A DNA stretch of 64,000 bases from Arthrobacter sp. EM1 (GTDB lineage Bacteria; Actinomycetota; Actinomycetes; Actinomycetales; Micrococcaceae), in NCBI RefSeq assembly GCF_029964055.1, contig NZ_CP124836.1:3782001-3846000 (forward strand). The letters run 5' to 3'. Positions 15,407 to 24,758 of this stretch are shown here, in pieces; within the stretch, counting starts at the first letter, position 1; every line of letters begins with the position of its first letter. Made by a program: the position numbers and the translations under genes. Below the pieces are notes generated by a model. It was not told the origin of the DNA. It was given only the letters and a program-made list of their open reading frames with translations, and did not search any database.

Positions 15407-17737
15407 ATGGCCCTTATCACCTCTGACCGCGCGCGGTTCCCCAATGACCCCTGGCAGCTGGTCGAGACTGTGCACCTCCCCGGCAACGCCGGCACGCTGG
15501 AGACCCTCTTCAGCCTCGGCAACGGCCACCTCGGTATCCGCGGCGCCCACTGGGCCGCCGCCGACGCCGAGCTGCCGGGCAGCTTCGTCAACGGCTTCCA
15601 CGAGACCTGGGACATCAAGCACGCGGAGAACGCCTACGGCTTCGCCCGCACCGGCCAGCGGATCCTCTACATCCCCGACGCCAACAACTTCACCGTGATC
15701 ATCGACGGCGAAACCTTGAGCCTGGACGAATCCACAGTGCTCGACTACCGCCGCAGTGTCGACTTCGCCACCGGCGTGTACGAATGCCGGATCGTGTGGC
15801 AGTGCCGCTCGGGCGCCACCGTGACCACCATCGAACTACGCGCTGTCGGCTACCAGTCCCGCGGTGCGCTTGGCATCTCGCTGGAACTCGGCGCGGACCG
15901 GGATATCTCCGCGGACGTGACCTCCTCGGTGATAAACCGCCAGGACCAGCCGGTGGATGATCACTCGGCCCACGACCCCCGGCGTGCCGGCCGGCACGCC
16001 GGGCGGGTGCTGCTGCCGGTGCGGCTCGACGGCGGCGACGGCTCGCTGCGGCTGTCCTGGGAGACCGCCGAATCCAAACAGCGCATTGGCCTGGCTGTCG
16101 ACCACTGGACCAACGCCGGCGTGCAGCCTTTCGACACCCAGGTGCATGAGGACGACAGCAGTGTCCGCTACGTTCTGGCCGTAAGCGCCGACGAGCCGTT
16201 TGTGCTGGAAAAGAGTGTCAGCTACGCCGTCGGGCAAGCCTCCGAAGACCTTGCCGACGACGCGGAAGCGGGTCTGAGGCCGCTGTCGGAGATTTTCGCC
16301 GAAAGCGCGGAGCATTACCGAAACTACTGGACCACCAGCGACATCATCCTCGCCGGCCAGACCGAGCTGCAGCAGGCCGTCCGCTGGAACCTCTTCCAGT
16401 TGGCCCAGGCCACCGCCTGCGCCGACGTCGCCGGCATCCCGGCGAAGGGTGTGTCCGGTTCCGGCTATGACGGGCACTACTTCTGGGACCAGGAGGTGTA
16501 CCTGATGCCCTACCTGACGTACACCAGCCCCGGCAACGCCCGCCAGGTCCTGCAGTTCCGCCATGAGATGCTGCCCGAAGCCAAGATCCGGGCCAAGGAA
16601 CTCAGCGTGGACGGCGCCCTGTTCCCTTGGCGCACCATTAACGGGCTGGAGGCCAGCGCCTACTACGCCGCCGGCACGGCCCAGTTCCACATCGCCGCCG
16701 CGATCGCCTTCGCGACCAACCGCTACATCTGGGCCAGCGGCGACCAGGAGTTCCAGGAAACCCTCGGCGCCGAGCTGCTGATCGAGACCGCCCGGATGTG
16801 GGTGTCCCTGGGTTTCTTTGGCAAGGACGGGCAGTTCCATATTCACGGCGTCACCGGCCCGGATGAGTACACCGCCGTTGTCAACGACAACGTCTATACC
16901 AACGTGATGGCGCGCTTTAACCTGCGGGCGGCGGCGGCGCTGGATCACCCCGGGATTGACGATGCCGAACGCCAGGTGTGGGAGCAGGCCGCCAACCGGA
17001 TGCAGCTGCCCTATGACGAGGACCTCCAGGTCCACGCTCAGGACAACGACTTTATGACCCTGGAGCCGTGGGACTGGACGACACCGCGTTCCAAGTACCC
17101 GCTGCTGCTGCACTTCCACCCGCTGGTGATCTACCGCCACCAGGTGCTGAAGCAGGCCGATACCGTGCTGGCCATGTTCCTGCAGTGGCAGGACTTCACG
17201 GCCGAGGAAAAGCGCCGCGCCTTCGATTTCTACGACCCGATCACCACCGGCGACTCCACCCTGTCCGCCTGTGTGCAGGGCATTATGGCGGCCGAGGTCG
17301 GCTACGGCGACGCCGCGCTGGACCACTTCACGCACGCGTTGTTCATCGACCTGGACGACACACACGGCAACACGATCGACGGCGTGCACATCGCGTCCAC
17401 CGGCGGCGTGTGGAGCTCGCTGGTCAGCGGCTTCGCCGGCCTCCGGGACCAGGGTGCGGTGCCCTACTTCGACCCGCGGCTGCCCGCTGGCTGGGAAGGG
17501 CTCTCGTTCCACCTGAAGATCCAGGGCCGGCTGCTGCAGCTTGAACTGGAGCAGGGTGCCATCAGCCTGACGGTGCGCGGGGGCCCACCGCTCGAGATCG
17601 ACGTCCGCGGCGAGCTGTTTACGGTCGACGGTGATCCGGTCCGGGTGCCGCTGGCCCCGGTGGCGGTCCCGGAGCCCACGATCTTCCCGAGCGGACTGCC
17701 GACGGCGTCCCTGCCGATGGTGCGCGCAGCCGGCTAG
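15407..17737 (+). CDS. Glycoside hydrolase family 65 phosphorylase
   Basis: This enzyme of about 776 residues has the GH65 layout: N-terminal beta-sandwich (to ~280), (alpha/alpha)6 barrel (~330-690) and small C-terminal beta domain. The general acid glutamate is in HGVTGPDEYTAVVND near residue 486, and YDGHYFWDQEVYLMP near 365 belongs to the substrate pocket. GH65 members phosphorolyse alpha-glucobioses such as maltose, trehalose, kojibiose or nigerose to beta-glucose 1-phosphate and glucose; which disaccharide is used cannot be read here. No signal peptide is present, so it acts on imported sugar. The stop overlaps that of the convergent MFS gene by 4 bp (17734-17737). No transporter for the disaccharide is obvious nearby. 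Confidence 0.9.
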   Translation: MALITSDRARFPNDPWQLVETVHLPGNAGTLETLFSLGNGHLGIRGAHWAAADAELPGSFVNGFHETWDIKHAENAYGFARTGQRILYIPDANNFTVIIDGETLSLDESTVLDYRRSVDFATGVYECRIVWQCRSGATVTTIELRAVGYQSRGALGISLELGADRDISADVTSSVINRQDQPVDDHSAHDPRRAGRHAGRVLLPVRLDGGDGSLRLSWETAESKQRIGLAVDHWTNAGVQPFDTQVHEDDSSVRYVLAVSADEPFVLEKSVSYAVGQASEDLADDAEAGLRPLSEIFAESAEHYRNYWTTSDIILAGQTELQQAVRWNLFQLAQATACADVAGIPAKGVSGSGYDGHYFWDQEVYLMPYLTYTSPGNARQVLQFRHEMLPEAKIRAKELSVDGALFPWRTINGLEASAYYAAGTAQFHIAAAIAFATNRYIWASGDQEFQETLGAELLIETARMWVSLGFFGKDGQFHIHGVTGPDEYTAVVNDNVYTNVMARFNLRAAAALDHPGIDDAERQVWEQAANRMQLPYDEDLQVHAQDNDFMTLEPWDWTTPRSKYPLLLHFHPLVIYRHQVLKQADTVLAMFLQWQDFTAEEKRRAFDFYDPITTGDSTLSACVQGIMAAEVGYGDAALDHFTHALFIDLDDTHGNTIDGVHIASTGGVWSSLVSGFAGLRDQGAVPYFDPRLPAGWEGLSFHLKIQGRLLQLELEQGAISLTVRGGPPLEIDVRGELFTVDGDPVRVPLAPVAVPEPTIFPSGLPTASLPMVRAAG

Positions 17738-19080
17738 GCCTGCTGCTGCCGTTCGGCGGCGCCGCTGCTGCCGGGGTGCCCGTCGCCAGCCAGGCGCTCC
17801 GGGCCGTCGTCGAGCGGGTTGGCGATCTCGTCGGCCGGCATCTTCGCGACGGCCAGTGCGATGACCGCCACAACCGGACACACGGTCCCGGCCACCAGGA
17901 AGATGAGCCCGACCGGCAGCACCTCGGCGGCCGGGCCGGCGAGGGCCATGGAGACCGGCATCAGGGCCAGCGAGACGAAGAAGTCCAGGCTTGAGACGCG
18001 GCCCAGCAGGTGCGGGGGAACCCGGCGCTGCAGCAGGGTGCCCCAAATGACCATGCCCATCCCGCCGGTGGCACCGAAGACGAAGAGCGCGGCAGCCAGC
18101 GCCCAAAAGCTGTCGATGATGCCGACGGCGGCAAGTGGCAGGCTCCCGGCGCCCCAGCTCACCATCATCGCGCTCAGGTAGCGGCGCGGCAGCGGGAACG
18201 AAGCAGTTGCCAGCGACGCGGCGGCGCCGCCGACGCCCATCACCGCGAGCAGGAATCCGAACTGGCGCGAGTCGCCGCCGAGCTGGTCGCGGACCACAAA
18301 CGGCAGGAGCACCTCGATGGGGCCGATCAGGAAAAGTACGGAGATGCAGGCCCACAGCAGGGTCCACATTAGCCAGGGTGTGCGGACCGTGTAGCTGACT
18401 CCTTCGCGGAGGTCCTGCAGCAGGGACGTTGGGGCGCGTTCGCCGGTCCCGGAACCTGCCCCGCCGCCAGCGCCGTCCATATCCGGACGGGGCTGGCGGC
18501 GGAGCAGGCTGAGGACGGCGAGGGCCAGCAGGTGGCACACCGCCACCCCGGTCACTGCATGCGCGGGGGAGAGGGCTGCGACCAGGATGCCCGCGACGGC
18601 CGGGCCGGTGGCCTGCTGCAGGAGCGGCCGCATGGTCCCTTCCAAACCGTTAGCCGCGAGCAGGTCCTCCGGCGGCAGGATCCGGGGGAGGATGGCGGAG
18701 TAGGCGGGGAAGAAGAATGCTGCGCCGGCGCCGAGCACAAACCCGCCGAGCGCCAGATGCCAGAGTTCCAGCCAGCCCAGCATGGCCAGTCCGCTGATGG
18801 TGGCGATGACGGCCAGGTTGGCCCCCTCCACCGCGATGATGAGCAGCCGCTGCGGGAACCGGTCCGCGGCGATGCCGCCCATCAGCAAAAACGCGACGAG
18901 TCCGGCGCTGCCGGCGGCCGCAACGAGGGAGAGCTCCAACGGCCCCCCGCCGAGCTCGATCACCTCGTAGACCATCGCCACGGCCCACATTCCGGAGCCG
19001 AAAATGGAGATGGCCAGTGCTGTAATCAGCACACGGTATTCCCGGTGTGCGAAGGGCCGCAGGGCCCTCGGTGAGCGCAT
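17734..19080 (-). CDS. MFS transporter, MFS_3/enterobactin-exporter-like
   Basis: The protein (about 448 aa) has twelve predicted membrane helices, a central cytoplasmic loop rich in Gly (residues ~205-225) and a hydrophilic tail. The start FAHREYRVLITALAISIFGSGM and the loop GGIAADRFPQRLLI are typical of the EntS-like exporter group, which exports siderophores, macrolides or other drugs. The substrate is unknown. Translation seems leaderless: TAAACT lies 6 nt before the ATG. It converges with the GH65 gene and probably has no functional link with it. Confidence 0.82.
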   Translation of the reverse strand: MRSPRALRPFAHREYRVLITALAISIFGSGMWAVAMVYEVIELGGGPLELSLVAAAGSAGLVAFLLMGGIAADRFPQRLLIIAVEGANLAVIATISGLAMLGWLELWHLALGGFVLGAGAAFFFPAYSAILPRILPPEDLLAANGLEGTMRPLLQQATGPAVAGILVAALSPAHAVTGVAVCHLLALAVLSLLRRQPRPDMDGAGGGAGSGTGERAPTSLLQDLREGVSYTVRTPWLMWTLLWACISVLFLIGPIEVLLPFVVRDQLGGDSRQFGFLLAVMGVGGAAASLATASFPLPRRYLSAMMVSWGAGSLPLAAVGIIDSFWALAAALFVFGATGGMGMVIWGTLLQRRVPPHLLGRVSSLDFFVSLALMPVSMALAGPAAEVLPVGLIFLVAGTVCPVVAVIALAVAKMPADEIANPLDDGPERLAGDGHPGSSGAAERQQQA

Positions 19081-19086
19081 GGTCCC

Positions 19087-19092
19087 AGTTTA
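19087..19092 (-). promoter_or_regulatory. -10 hexamer TAAACT, leaderless MFS gene
   Basis: Read leftward, TAAACT and a 6-nt spacer lead straight to the ATG at 19080, with no Shine-Dalgarno between. Confidence 0.45.
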
Positions 19093-19303
19093 GGCTGCGA
19101 CTTCGCGTGAGGGCGGCGGTTTCCAGGCGGGAAAATCCGATGGAATAGGCGGGCCGGTGTCCGGGTTGTCGCCTAACGGGACGGGCAATCCAACCAGGAC
19201 ACCCCGTTCCGACGCACGGGGCCGGAAAGCCGCTACGCAGTTCTGCTGCGGCGGCCACAGGCCCGATTGAGCCGGACTACCCAGAATCGGAGATGGTGGA
19301 TTA

Positions 19304-20677
19304 ATGACTGCTTACAAGACAGTGAACCCCGCGACCGGAGAGACGCTGAAGGAATTTCCGCTTGCTACCGCGGATGAGGTGGAGAATGCCCTCGCGGCGT
19401 CGAAGCAGGCCTTCCAGGCCTGGCAGGCTGCGCCCGTAGCGGACCGCGCCGCGGTCATTGCCCGCGTGGCCGAACTGTACCGGGAACGACAGGACGAACT
19501 GGCCCGTCTGATCGCCACGGAGATGGGCAAGCCCTTGGCCCAGTCCCGGGGCGAAGTGGGCCTGGTGGCCGACATCTACTCGTACTACGCCGAAGAGGGC
19601 CCGGCCTTCCTCGAAGACGAACTGCTTGATGTTAAAGGCGGCGGCGAAGCAATCGTCCGCTCAGCACCGGTCGGGCCGCTCCTGGGCATCATGCCGTGGA
19701 ACTACCCGTACTACCAAGTGGCCCGGTTCGCCGCCCCCAACCTGGTCCTCGGCAACACCATCCTGCTCAAGCATGCCGGCAGCTGCCCCCAGTCCGCCCT
19801 TGCCATTGAACAGATTTTCAAGGATGCCGGGCTCCCGGAGGGTGTCTACCTCAACGTTTTCCTGAGCAACGAACAGGTTGCCGAAGTCGTCGCCGATGAC
19901 CGGGTCCAGGGTGTCTCCCTGACCGGAAGCGAGCGGGCCGGCTCGGCAGTCGCCGAGGTGGCCGGCCGCAACCTGAAGAAGTATGTGCTCGAACTCGGTG
20001 GCAGTGATCCGTTTATCGTCCTCGACTCAGACGACCTGGACGCCACGGTAAAGGCAGCGGTCAGCGGACGGATCGGGAACGCCGGCCAGGCCTGCACGGC
20101 TTCGAAGCGTTTTATCATCCTTGAGGACCTGTACGAGGCTTTTGTGGAGAAGTTCACTGCGCGGATGTCCGCGGTCAAGCACGGTGATCCCTTGCTCGCC
20201 GACACCCGCTTCGGGCCGCTCTCCTCACAGAGCGCCGCGGACGGCCTCATCGAGCAGATCCAGGACGCCGTGGACAAGGGCGCTACCCTGCGGACCGGCG
20301 GACACCACATCGATGGCCCCGGCGCCTTCGTGGAGCCCACGGTGCTGACGGATGTGACCCCCGGGATGCGGGCGTTCTCCGAAGAACTCTTCGGCCCGGC
20401 GGCCGTCGTCTACAAGGTCGCCAGCGTTGAGGAGGCCATTGAACTGGCCAACGGGTCCCCGTACGGGCTCGGCGGTGCGGTCTTCAGTGCCGACGCCGAG
20501 AAGGCCAAGGCGGTGGCCGATCGGCTGGACACCGGCATGGTCTTTATCAATTCCGTGGCCGAAACCCAGGCGGATCTGCCCTTCGGTGGTGTGAAGCGTT
20601 CGGGCGTCGGGCGCGAGCTGGCACGGTTCGGCATGAATGAGTTCGTCAATAAGAAGCTCATCCGGACACCGCGCTAA
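19304..20677 (+). CDS. NAD(P)-dependent aldehyde dehydrogenase, succinate-semialdehyde dehydrogenase-like
   Basis: This 457-residue enzyme oxidises an aldehyde to an acid. Visible landmarks are [10 protein letters not shown] (substrate/NAD pocket), the Rossmann segment [15 protein letters not shown], the general base glutamate in [11 protein letters not shown] near residue 230 and the nucleophile cysteine in [13 protein letters not shown] near 264. The short length and the C-terminus [16 protein letters not shown] fit the GabD2/succinate-semialdehyde group of actinobacteria, though substrate range is not provable from sequence. A 220-bp untranslated region precedes it and a strong terminator follows, so it is a single-gene unit. 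A GGAG lies upstream of the ATG. Confidence 0.9.
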   Translation: MTAYKTVNPATGETLKEFPLATADEVENALAASKQAFQAWQAAPVADRAAVIARVAELYRERQDELARLIATEMGKPLAQSRGEVGLVADIYSYYAEEGPAFLEDELLDVKGGGEAIVRSAPVGPLLGIMPWNYPYYQVARFAAPNLVLGNTILLKHAGSCPQSALAIEQIFKDAGLPEGVYLNVFLSNEQVAEVVADDRVQGVSLTGSERAGSAVAEVAGRNLKKYVLELGGSDPFIVLDSDDLDATVKAAVSGRIGNAGQACTASKRFIILEDLYEAFVEKFTARMSAVKHGDPLLADTRFGPLSSQSAADGLIEQIQDAVDKGATLRTGGHHIDGPGAFVEPTVLTDVTPGMRAFSEELFGPAAVVYKVASVEEAIELANGSPYGLGGAVFSADAEKAKAVADRLDTGMVFINSVAETQADLPFGGVKRSGVGRELARFGMNEFVNKKLIRTPR

Positions 20678-20694
20678 ACCGGGCAGTTCTTCAC

Positions 20695-20739
20695 GGCAGT
20701 TGAGGGCGGACAGGCGCCGCCGATCCGCCCTCAACTGCC
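20695..20739 (+). terminator. Terminator after the aldehyde dehydrogenase gene
   Basis: A perfect 16-bp stem (20695-20710 with 20724-20739) with a 13-nt loop starts 17 bp after the stop codon. Confidence 0.75.
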
Positions 20740-20834
20740 CGCCCGGGCCATCGTCCGCCTCTACCGGCGGCGCCGCTGTGGCCTAGTGTTAAGGCTTGAA
20801 TCCACAGCAGTGACGGTTCCGATGAGAGGCGATG

Positions 20835-21680
20835 ATGGCCAAGCGAGGCAACCCGGCAATGAAAATTGCCCAGCAGTCAGCACACAACGCGATGTTCGAC
20901 GCCGAGGGCAAACCCCGGGCAGGTGTGCACAACGTGCTCCTGCGGGCCGTTGAAATCCAGCGCCCCTTGATCCTGGCGAACCTTCGCCGGCTCCAGCGAA
21001 AGCACCCGCGGGCCACGGCGGCCCAGCTGGCCGCAACCCTGGAACGGGACTACCTCATTGCCGTCACCGGCGGCGGCGCGCTTGTGGGCGGGGCGGCCGT
21101 GATTCCCGGCGTCGGGACTGTGGCCGCACTGGGCCTCTCGGCCGCCGCGACCGCCGGTTTCCTGGAGGCCACAGCACTTTTTGCCACCTCGCTCGCCGAA
21201 CTTCACGGCGTGCGGATGGTGGATCCGGAAAAGGCCAGCACACTGGTCATGGCCGTAATGCTCGGCGAGGAAGGCACCGCGCTGTTGAGTTCCCTGAGCG
21301 GCCAAGCCACCGGGCAGGGCGGCGGGCCCACCCAGGCGTGGGGCACACTGTTCGCACGCCGGGCACCGCTTGTTGGCTTCGGCCAGGTTCGTGAACGGAT
21401 CCAGCGGGCTTTCCTCCGGAGCCTGCTCAGGCGCCAAGGCGGTGCCTTGCTGGGCCGGGCCCTGCCGTTCGGCGTCGGGGCCGTCGTGGGCGGGGTCGGC
21501 AACCGGATGATGGGACGGGCCGTGGTGGCCAATGCCAAGGAAGCGTTCGGACCGCTGCCCCTCGTGATCCCCGGCGAACTGGGAGCGACCGCGGAGCTGG
21601 ACGGCCCGGCAGCAGCCCCGGCTGACACAAAGGACAGCAAGGACGATTCAGCGCAGAAAGGCGGCACGTTTTGGATTTGA
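20835..21680 (+). CDS. Conserved actinobacterial membrane-associated protein of unknown function
   Basis: This protein of about 281 residues has a basic N-terminus, then a segment with a glycine-rich hairpin (GGGALVGGAAVIPGVGTVAAL near residues 78-100, two glycine-zipper stretches) that can insert into membrane. A second glycine-rich stretch lies around 205-235 (PFGVGAVVGGVGN), and the tail is hydrophilic. I recall similar unnamed proteins in many actinobacteria, but no function is known to me. Two adjacent ATG codons exist; the second, at 20835, has the better spacing from AGG. Its end overlaps the start of the 5-oxoprolinase-like gene by 10 bp, so the two are translationally coupled. Confidence 0.65.
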   Translation: MAKRGNPAMKIAQQSAHNAMFDAEGKPRAGVHNVLLRAVEIQRPLILANLRRLQRKHPRATAAQLAATLERDYLIAVTGGGALVGGAAVIPGVGTVAALGLSAAATAGFLEATALFATSLAELHGVRMVDPEKASTLVMAVMLGEEGTALLSSLSGQATGQGGGPTQAWGTLFARRAPLVGFGQVRERIQRAFLRSLLRRQGGALLGRALPFGVGAVVGGVGNRMMGRAVVANAKEAFGPLPLVIPGELGATAELDGPAAAPADTKDSKDDSAQKGGTFWI

Positions 21681-22420
21681 ACGCTGACTTGGGGGAGTCC
21701 TTCGGGACGTGGACCATGGGCGACGACGCCGCGATGTTTCCGCTTCTGACGAGCGCCAGCGTGGCCTGCGGGCTGCACGCCGGGGACCCCGTGACCATGC
21801 TGGACACCTGCCGGGCGGCCTACGAGTCCGACGTGCGGGTGGGCGCTCACCTGGGCTACCCGGACATGGCCGGATTCGGGCTCCGGGCCCTGGACATGAC
21901 GTTCGATGATCTCTTCGGCGCCGTGCTGTACCAGCTCGGCGCCTTGGACGGGGTGGCGCACGCCGTCGGCGCCTCGGTGGACTACATCAAGCTGCACGGG
22001 GCACTCTACGACCGGACAGTGCGCGACGCCGAGCAGGCTTCGGCAGTCGTCGCGGCCATCCAGGCCTACGATCCGGGGCTTGCCGTGCTGGGCTTCCCGG
22101 GCTCCGCCCTGCTCGGGATCGCCCAAGAAGCCGGCCACCCGGTCTTTACCGAGGCCTTCGCCGACCGCGCCTACCTGCCCGACGGCACCCTGCTGCCGCG
22201 CTCGCAGGATGGTGCACTGCTGGAGGACCTCGGCCGGATCCAGGAACGGGCCGTGCGCCTTGCCGTCGAAGGCGAGGTCGAAGCTGTGGACGGGACGGTG
22301 CTCAGGATCGAACCGCACTCGCTGTGCATCCACGGTGACACGCCCGGGTCGGTCGAAACCGCCGCCGCGATCCGCGCGGCCCTCGAAAGCGCAGGCGTGG
22401 AGCTGGAAAGCTTCGCTTAG
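21671..22420 (+). CDS. pxpA: LamB/YcsF family protein (5-oxoprolinase subunit A-like)
   Basis: The 249-residue protein matches the YcsF/PxpA family from its first residues: MDLNADLGESFGTWTMGDD, then SVACGLHAGDP, GAHLGYPDMAGFG, VKLHGALY-like IKLHGALYD and SLCIHGDTPG. PxpA works with PxpB and PxpC to open 5-oxoproline to glutamate at the cost of ATP. No pxpB or pxpC lies next to it, so the partners must be elsewhere, or it does another job. The start is TTG at 21671, inside the end of the previous gene, with GAAAGG 9 nt upstream. The family start motif begins directly at this codon, so the call is secure. Its stop overlaps the convergent DUF445 gene by 4 bp. Confidence 0.88.
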   Translation: MDLNADLGESFGTWTMGDDAAMFPLLTSASVACGLHAGDPVTMLDTCRAAYESDVRVGAHLGYPDMAGFGLRALDMTFDDLFGAVLYQLGALDGVAHAVGASVDYIKLHGALYDRTVRDAEQASAVVAAIQAYDPGLAVLGFPGSALLGIAQEAGHPVFTEAFADRAYLPDGTLLPRSQDGALLEDLGRIQERAVRLAVEGEVEAVDGTVLRIEPHSLCIHGDTPGSVETAAAIRAALESAGVELESFA

Positions 22421-23754
22421 CCGAAGACCAGGTGGGCCACAGCAAAAATCGCGAGGCCGGCAAGGGCGCCCACCACGGTGCCGTTAATTCGGATGAACTG
22501 CAGGTCCTTGCCGATCTGAAGCTCGATCTTTTGCGAGGTTTCCTCGGCATCCCAGCGGGATACGGTATCGGTGATCACACCTGCGATGTCCGAGCGGTAC
22601 GTCTTGACGAGATACCCGGCGGCGTCCCCGATCCACCTGTTCACCTTGCCGGCCAGTTCGCCGTCGACAACGAGCCGGGTGCCGAAGTCATGCACGGCGG
22701 CTTTGAACCTGACGGTCAGTTCGCTGTGCGGATCGTCGACGGCGGAGAGCAGCGCGGCCTTGATGGTGCCCCAGGTTCGGGAGGCGAGTTCCCGAATTTC
22801 CGGATCTCCCAGGACTTGGGCCTTGATGCCTTCGGCCCGGGCAATCATAACCGGATCGTGCTGCAGGTCCTGTGCCAGATCCTTGAGGTACGTGTCGATC
22901 GACCGGCGGACCTGGTGCTGCGGGTCGGTCTGCACAGCGCGGGTGAATTTGAGGATCTCGACGTAGACCTTGTCGCCTACGAGTCCGTCGACGAACGACG
23001 GCACCCACGTCGGGGACCGGTCAGTCACCACCCGGTTGACCGTCTCCTGGTTGTCCCGCACCCAGTCCACGGTTCGGTCCACGAGCACGTCCACCAAGGC
23101 GTGGTGATGGCCGTCGTCGAAGATCCGCTCGGCGACCCGGCCCACCGGGGGACCCCACGGCGGAGCGAGCAGATGCCGGCGGACCATGCCCTCGATCACG
23201 GCCTGGACGTCGTCGTCGTTGAGCACGGTAAAGGCCCCGCGGATGACGGCGGCACCTTCCTTGGCCACCCGCTCCGCGCCGCCGGGCCCGGAGAGCCAAG
23301 CTCCGGCTTTGCGGGCGATGTCCACCGAGGCCAGTTTCTCCTGGACCACCTGCTCGGAAAGGAAGTTGGTTTCCACGAATTCACCCAGCGAGGCGCCAAT
23401 CTGGTCCTTGCGCTGCGGAATGATGGCGGTGTGCGGGATTTTCAAGCCCATCGGGTACTTGAACAGGGCCGTCACCGCGAACCAGTCGGCGAGGGCGCCC
23501 ACCATACCGCCCTCGGCCGCAGCCCGGACGTATTCGAGCCAGGGGTACTGCTTCTGCAGGGCGAAGGCGACCACAAAGATGATGGCCATCAAAACCAACA
23601 GTGAGAGCGCCAGCAGCTTCATCCGCCGGAGCGCGGATTCTTTCGCGGCGTCGCTCCCTGCCATGGATTGGCGGCGGCTGGGGCGGCCGACTGCGGGCGC
23701 GTTGGCGCCGGCGGGGCCCTCCGCGCGGGTAGTTGGCTTAGATTTCACCTGCAT
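22417..23754 (-). CDS. DUF445 family membrane protein
   Basis: This 445-residue protein has a cytoplasmic N-tail, one membrane helix (about 47-68), the DUF445 motif AAAEGGMVGALADWFAVTALF near residues 78-98 followed by IPHTAIIPQRKDQIG, and a long helical extracytoplasmic or peripheral domain. It ends with a second membrane helix (VVGALAGLAIFAVAHLVFG). DUF445/YjiN proteins occur in many bacteria and their role is unknown. The gene reads from a leaderless-type promoter back to back with the GDPD gene, 50 bp apart. Confidence 0.85.
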   Translation of the reverse strand: MQVKSKPTTRAEGPAGANAPAVGRPSRRQSMAGSDAAKESALRRMKLLALSLLVLMAIIFVVAFALQKQYPWLEYVRAAAEGGMVGALADWFAVTALFKYPMGLKIPHTAIIPQRKDQIGASLGEFVETNFLSEQVVQEKLASVDIARKAGAWLSGPGGAERVAKEGAAVIRGAFTVLNDDDVQAVIEGMVRRHLLAPPWGPPVGRVAERIFDDGHHHALVDVLVDRTVDWVRDNQETVNRVVTDRSPTWVPSFVDGLVGDKVYVEILKFTRAVQTDPQHQVRRSIDTYLKDLAQDLQHDPVMIARAEGIKAQVLGDPEIRELASRTWGTIKAALLSAVDDPHSELTVRFKAAVHDFGTRLVVDGELAGKVNRWIGDAAGYLVKTYRSDIAGVITDTVSRWDAEETSQKIELQIGKDLQFIRINGTVVGALAGLAIFAVAHLVFG

Positions 23755-23760
23755 GTGCCC

Positions 23761-23798
23761 AGCCTAGCCCGGCTTGGGCGGTGGCCGTCCGCTAACGT
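23761..23798. promoter_or_regulatory. Divergent pair of leaderless promoters
   Basis: Leftward TAGGCT (23766-23761) sits 6 nt before the ATG at 23754. Rightward TAACGT (23793-23798) sits 6 nt before the ATG at 23805. Both -10 boxes lie within 38 bp and neither gene has a Shine-Dalgarno. Confidence 0.5.
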
Positions 23799-23804
23799 GT
23801 CAGC

Positions 23805-24713
23805 ATGACGACTGCCGAGTCCACCGCAACCCGTCCGCTGGTCTACGCCCACCGTGGTTCCAGTGCGGCGTTCGCTGAGCACACCCGGGCGGCCTACCTG
23901 CAGGCAATTGCCGACGGCGCCGACGGTGTGGAGTGCGATATCCACCTCACCAGGGACCAGCACGCTGTACTGCTGCACGACTCAACCCTGGACCGCACCT
24001 CGGATGGCACCGGAGCCGTGGCGGACAGGACCCTCGAGGAGCTCCGGGCGCTGGACTTTTCCTCCTGGAAGGGCGCCAGGATCCCGGAAGAATACGGCAG
24101 TAGATCAGCCCAGCTGCTGACGCTCCCGGAGTTGCTGGCCCTCCTGCGGACAGCAGGCCGGGAGATCGGGCTGGCAATTGAACTCAAACACCCGAGTCCC
24201 TTTCAGCTCAAGCTCGAAGACCGTGTCCTGGAAATCCTCACGGCCGAAGGCTGGGATCCGGCGACGTCCCGGCTCGGGAACATCGTGGTGTCTTTTATGA
24301 GCTTCAGCCCGGACTCCGTGAAGCACCTGCTGGGAACCGTCCCGTCCGCCGCCGTGTGCCAGCTTGTGGACGACGTCGACGTCGAGGAGCTCCGCGAGGA
24401 GCTGGGCCTCGGGGCGCTCACCGGCGGAGCGCTTGCCAATGTGATGAAGGCCGCGCAAACGGAAGCCGAACGGATCCTGGATGACTGCGAGACCGGGCTG
24501 GCCGGCCCGGGCATCGACTATGTCCGGGGCCATTCCCGGACCATCCGGCGCTGGCTCAACTCCGGCCGGCGGTTCCGGGTGTGGACGGTGGATTCGGAAG
24601 CCGACGTCGCCTTGTGCCAGGAGCTTGGGATCCACGAGGTCACCACCAACCGGCCCGGGCAGGTCCTGGCGCAGCTCTCGGCCGGGTCGCGGAGCCTCGG
24701 CTTGCACGGGTAG
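23805..24713 (+). CDS. Glycerophosphodiester phosphodiesterase
   Basis: The protein (302 aa) hydrolyses glycerophosphodiesters from phospholipid turnover to glycerol 3-phosphate and an alcohol. It has the GDPD signatures in order: VYAHRGSSAAFAEHT with catalytic histidine, GVECDIHLTRD with metal ligands, and the second histidine in LLHDSTLDRTSDG. A conserved glutamate lies in LAIELKHPSP, and WTVDSEADVALCQELG is at the C-terminal end. There is no signal peptide, so it is cytoplasmic. The TIM-barrel length is standard. Confidence 0.93.
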   Translation: MTTAESTATRPLVYAHRGSSAAFAEHTRAAYLQAIADGADGVECDIHLTRDQHAVLLHDSTLDRTSDGTGAVADRTLEELRALDFSSWKGARIPEEYGSRSAQLLTLPELLALLRTAGREIGLAIELKHPSPFQLKLEDRVLEILTAEGWDPATSRLGNIVVSFMSFSPDSVKHLLGTVPSAAVCQLVDDVDVEELREELGLGALTGGALANVMKAAQTEAERILDDCETGLAGPGIDYVRGHSRTIRRWLNSGRRFRVWTVDSEADVALCQELGIHEVTTNRPGQVLAQLSAGSRSLGLHG

Positions 24714-24758
24714 CTCCCGCTGGTCTTTGCGCCTCAAGCCCAGGGGAACAGGGGGAGG

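Noticed and set aside
15836..18538. A 900-codon leftward frame across the GH65 gene and part of the MFS gene
   Set aside because: Both underlying genes have clear catalytic or membrane motifs; the long frame shows only composition typical of a complementary-strand shadow.
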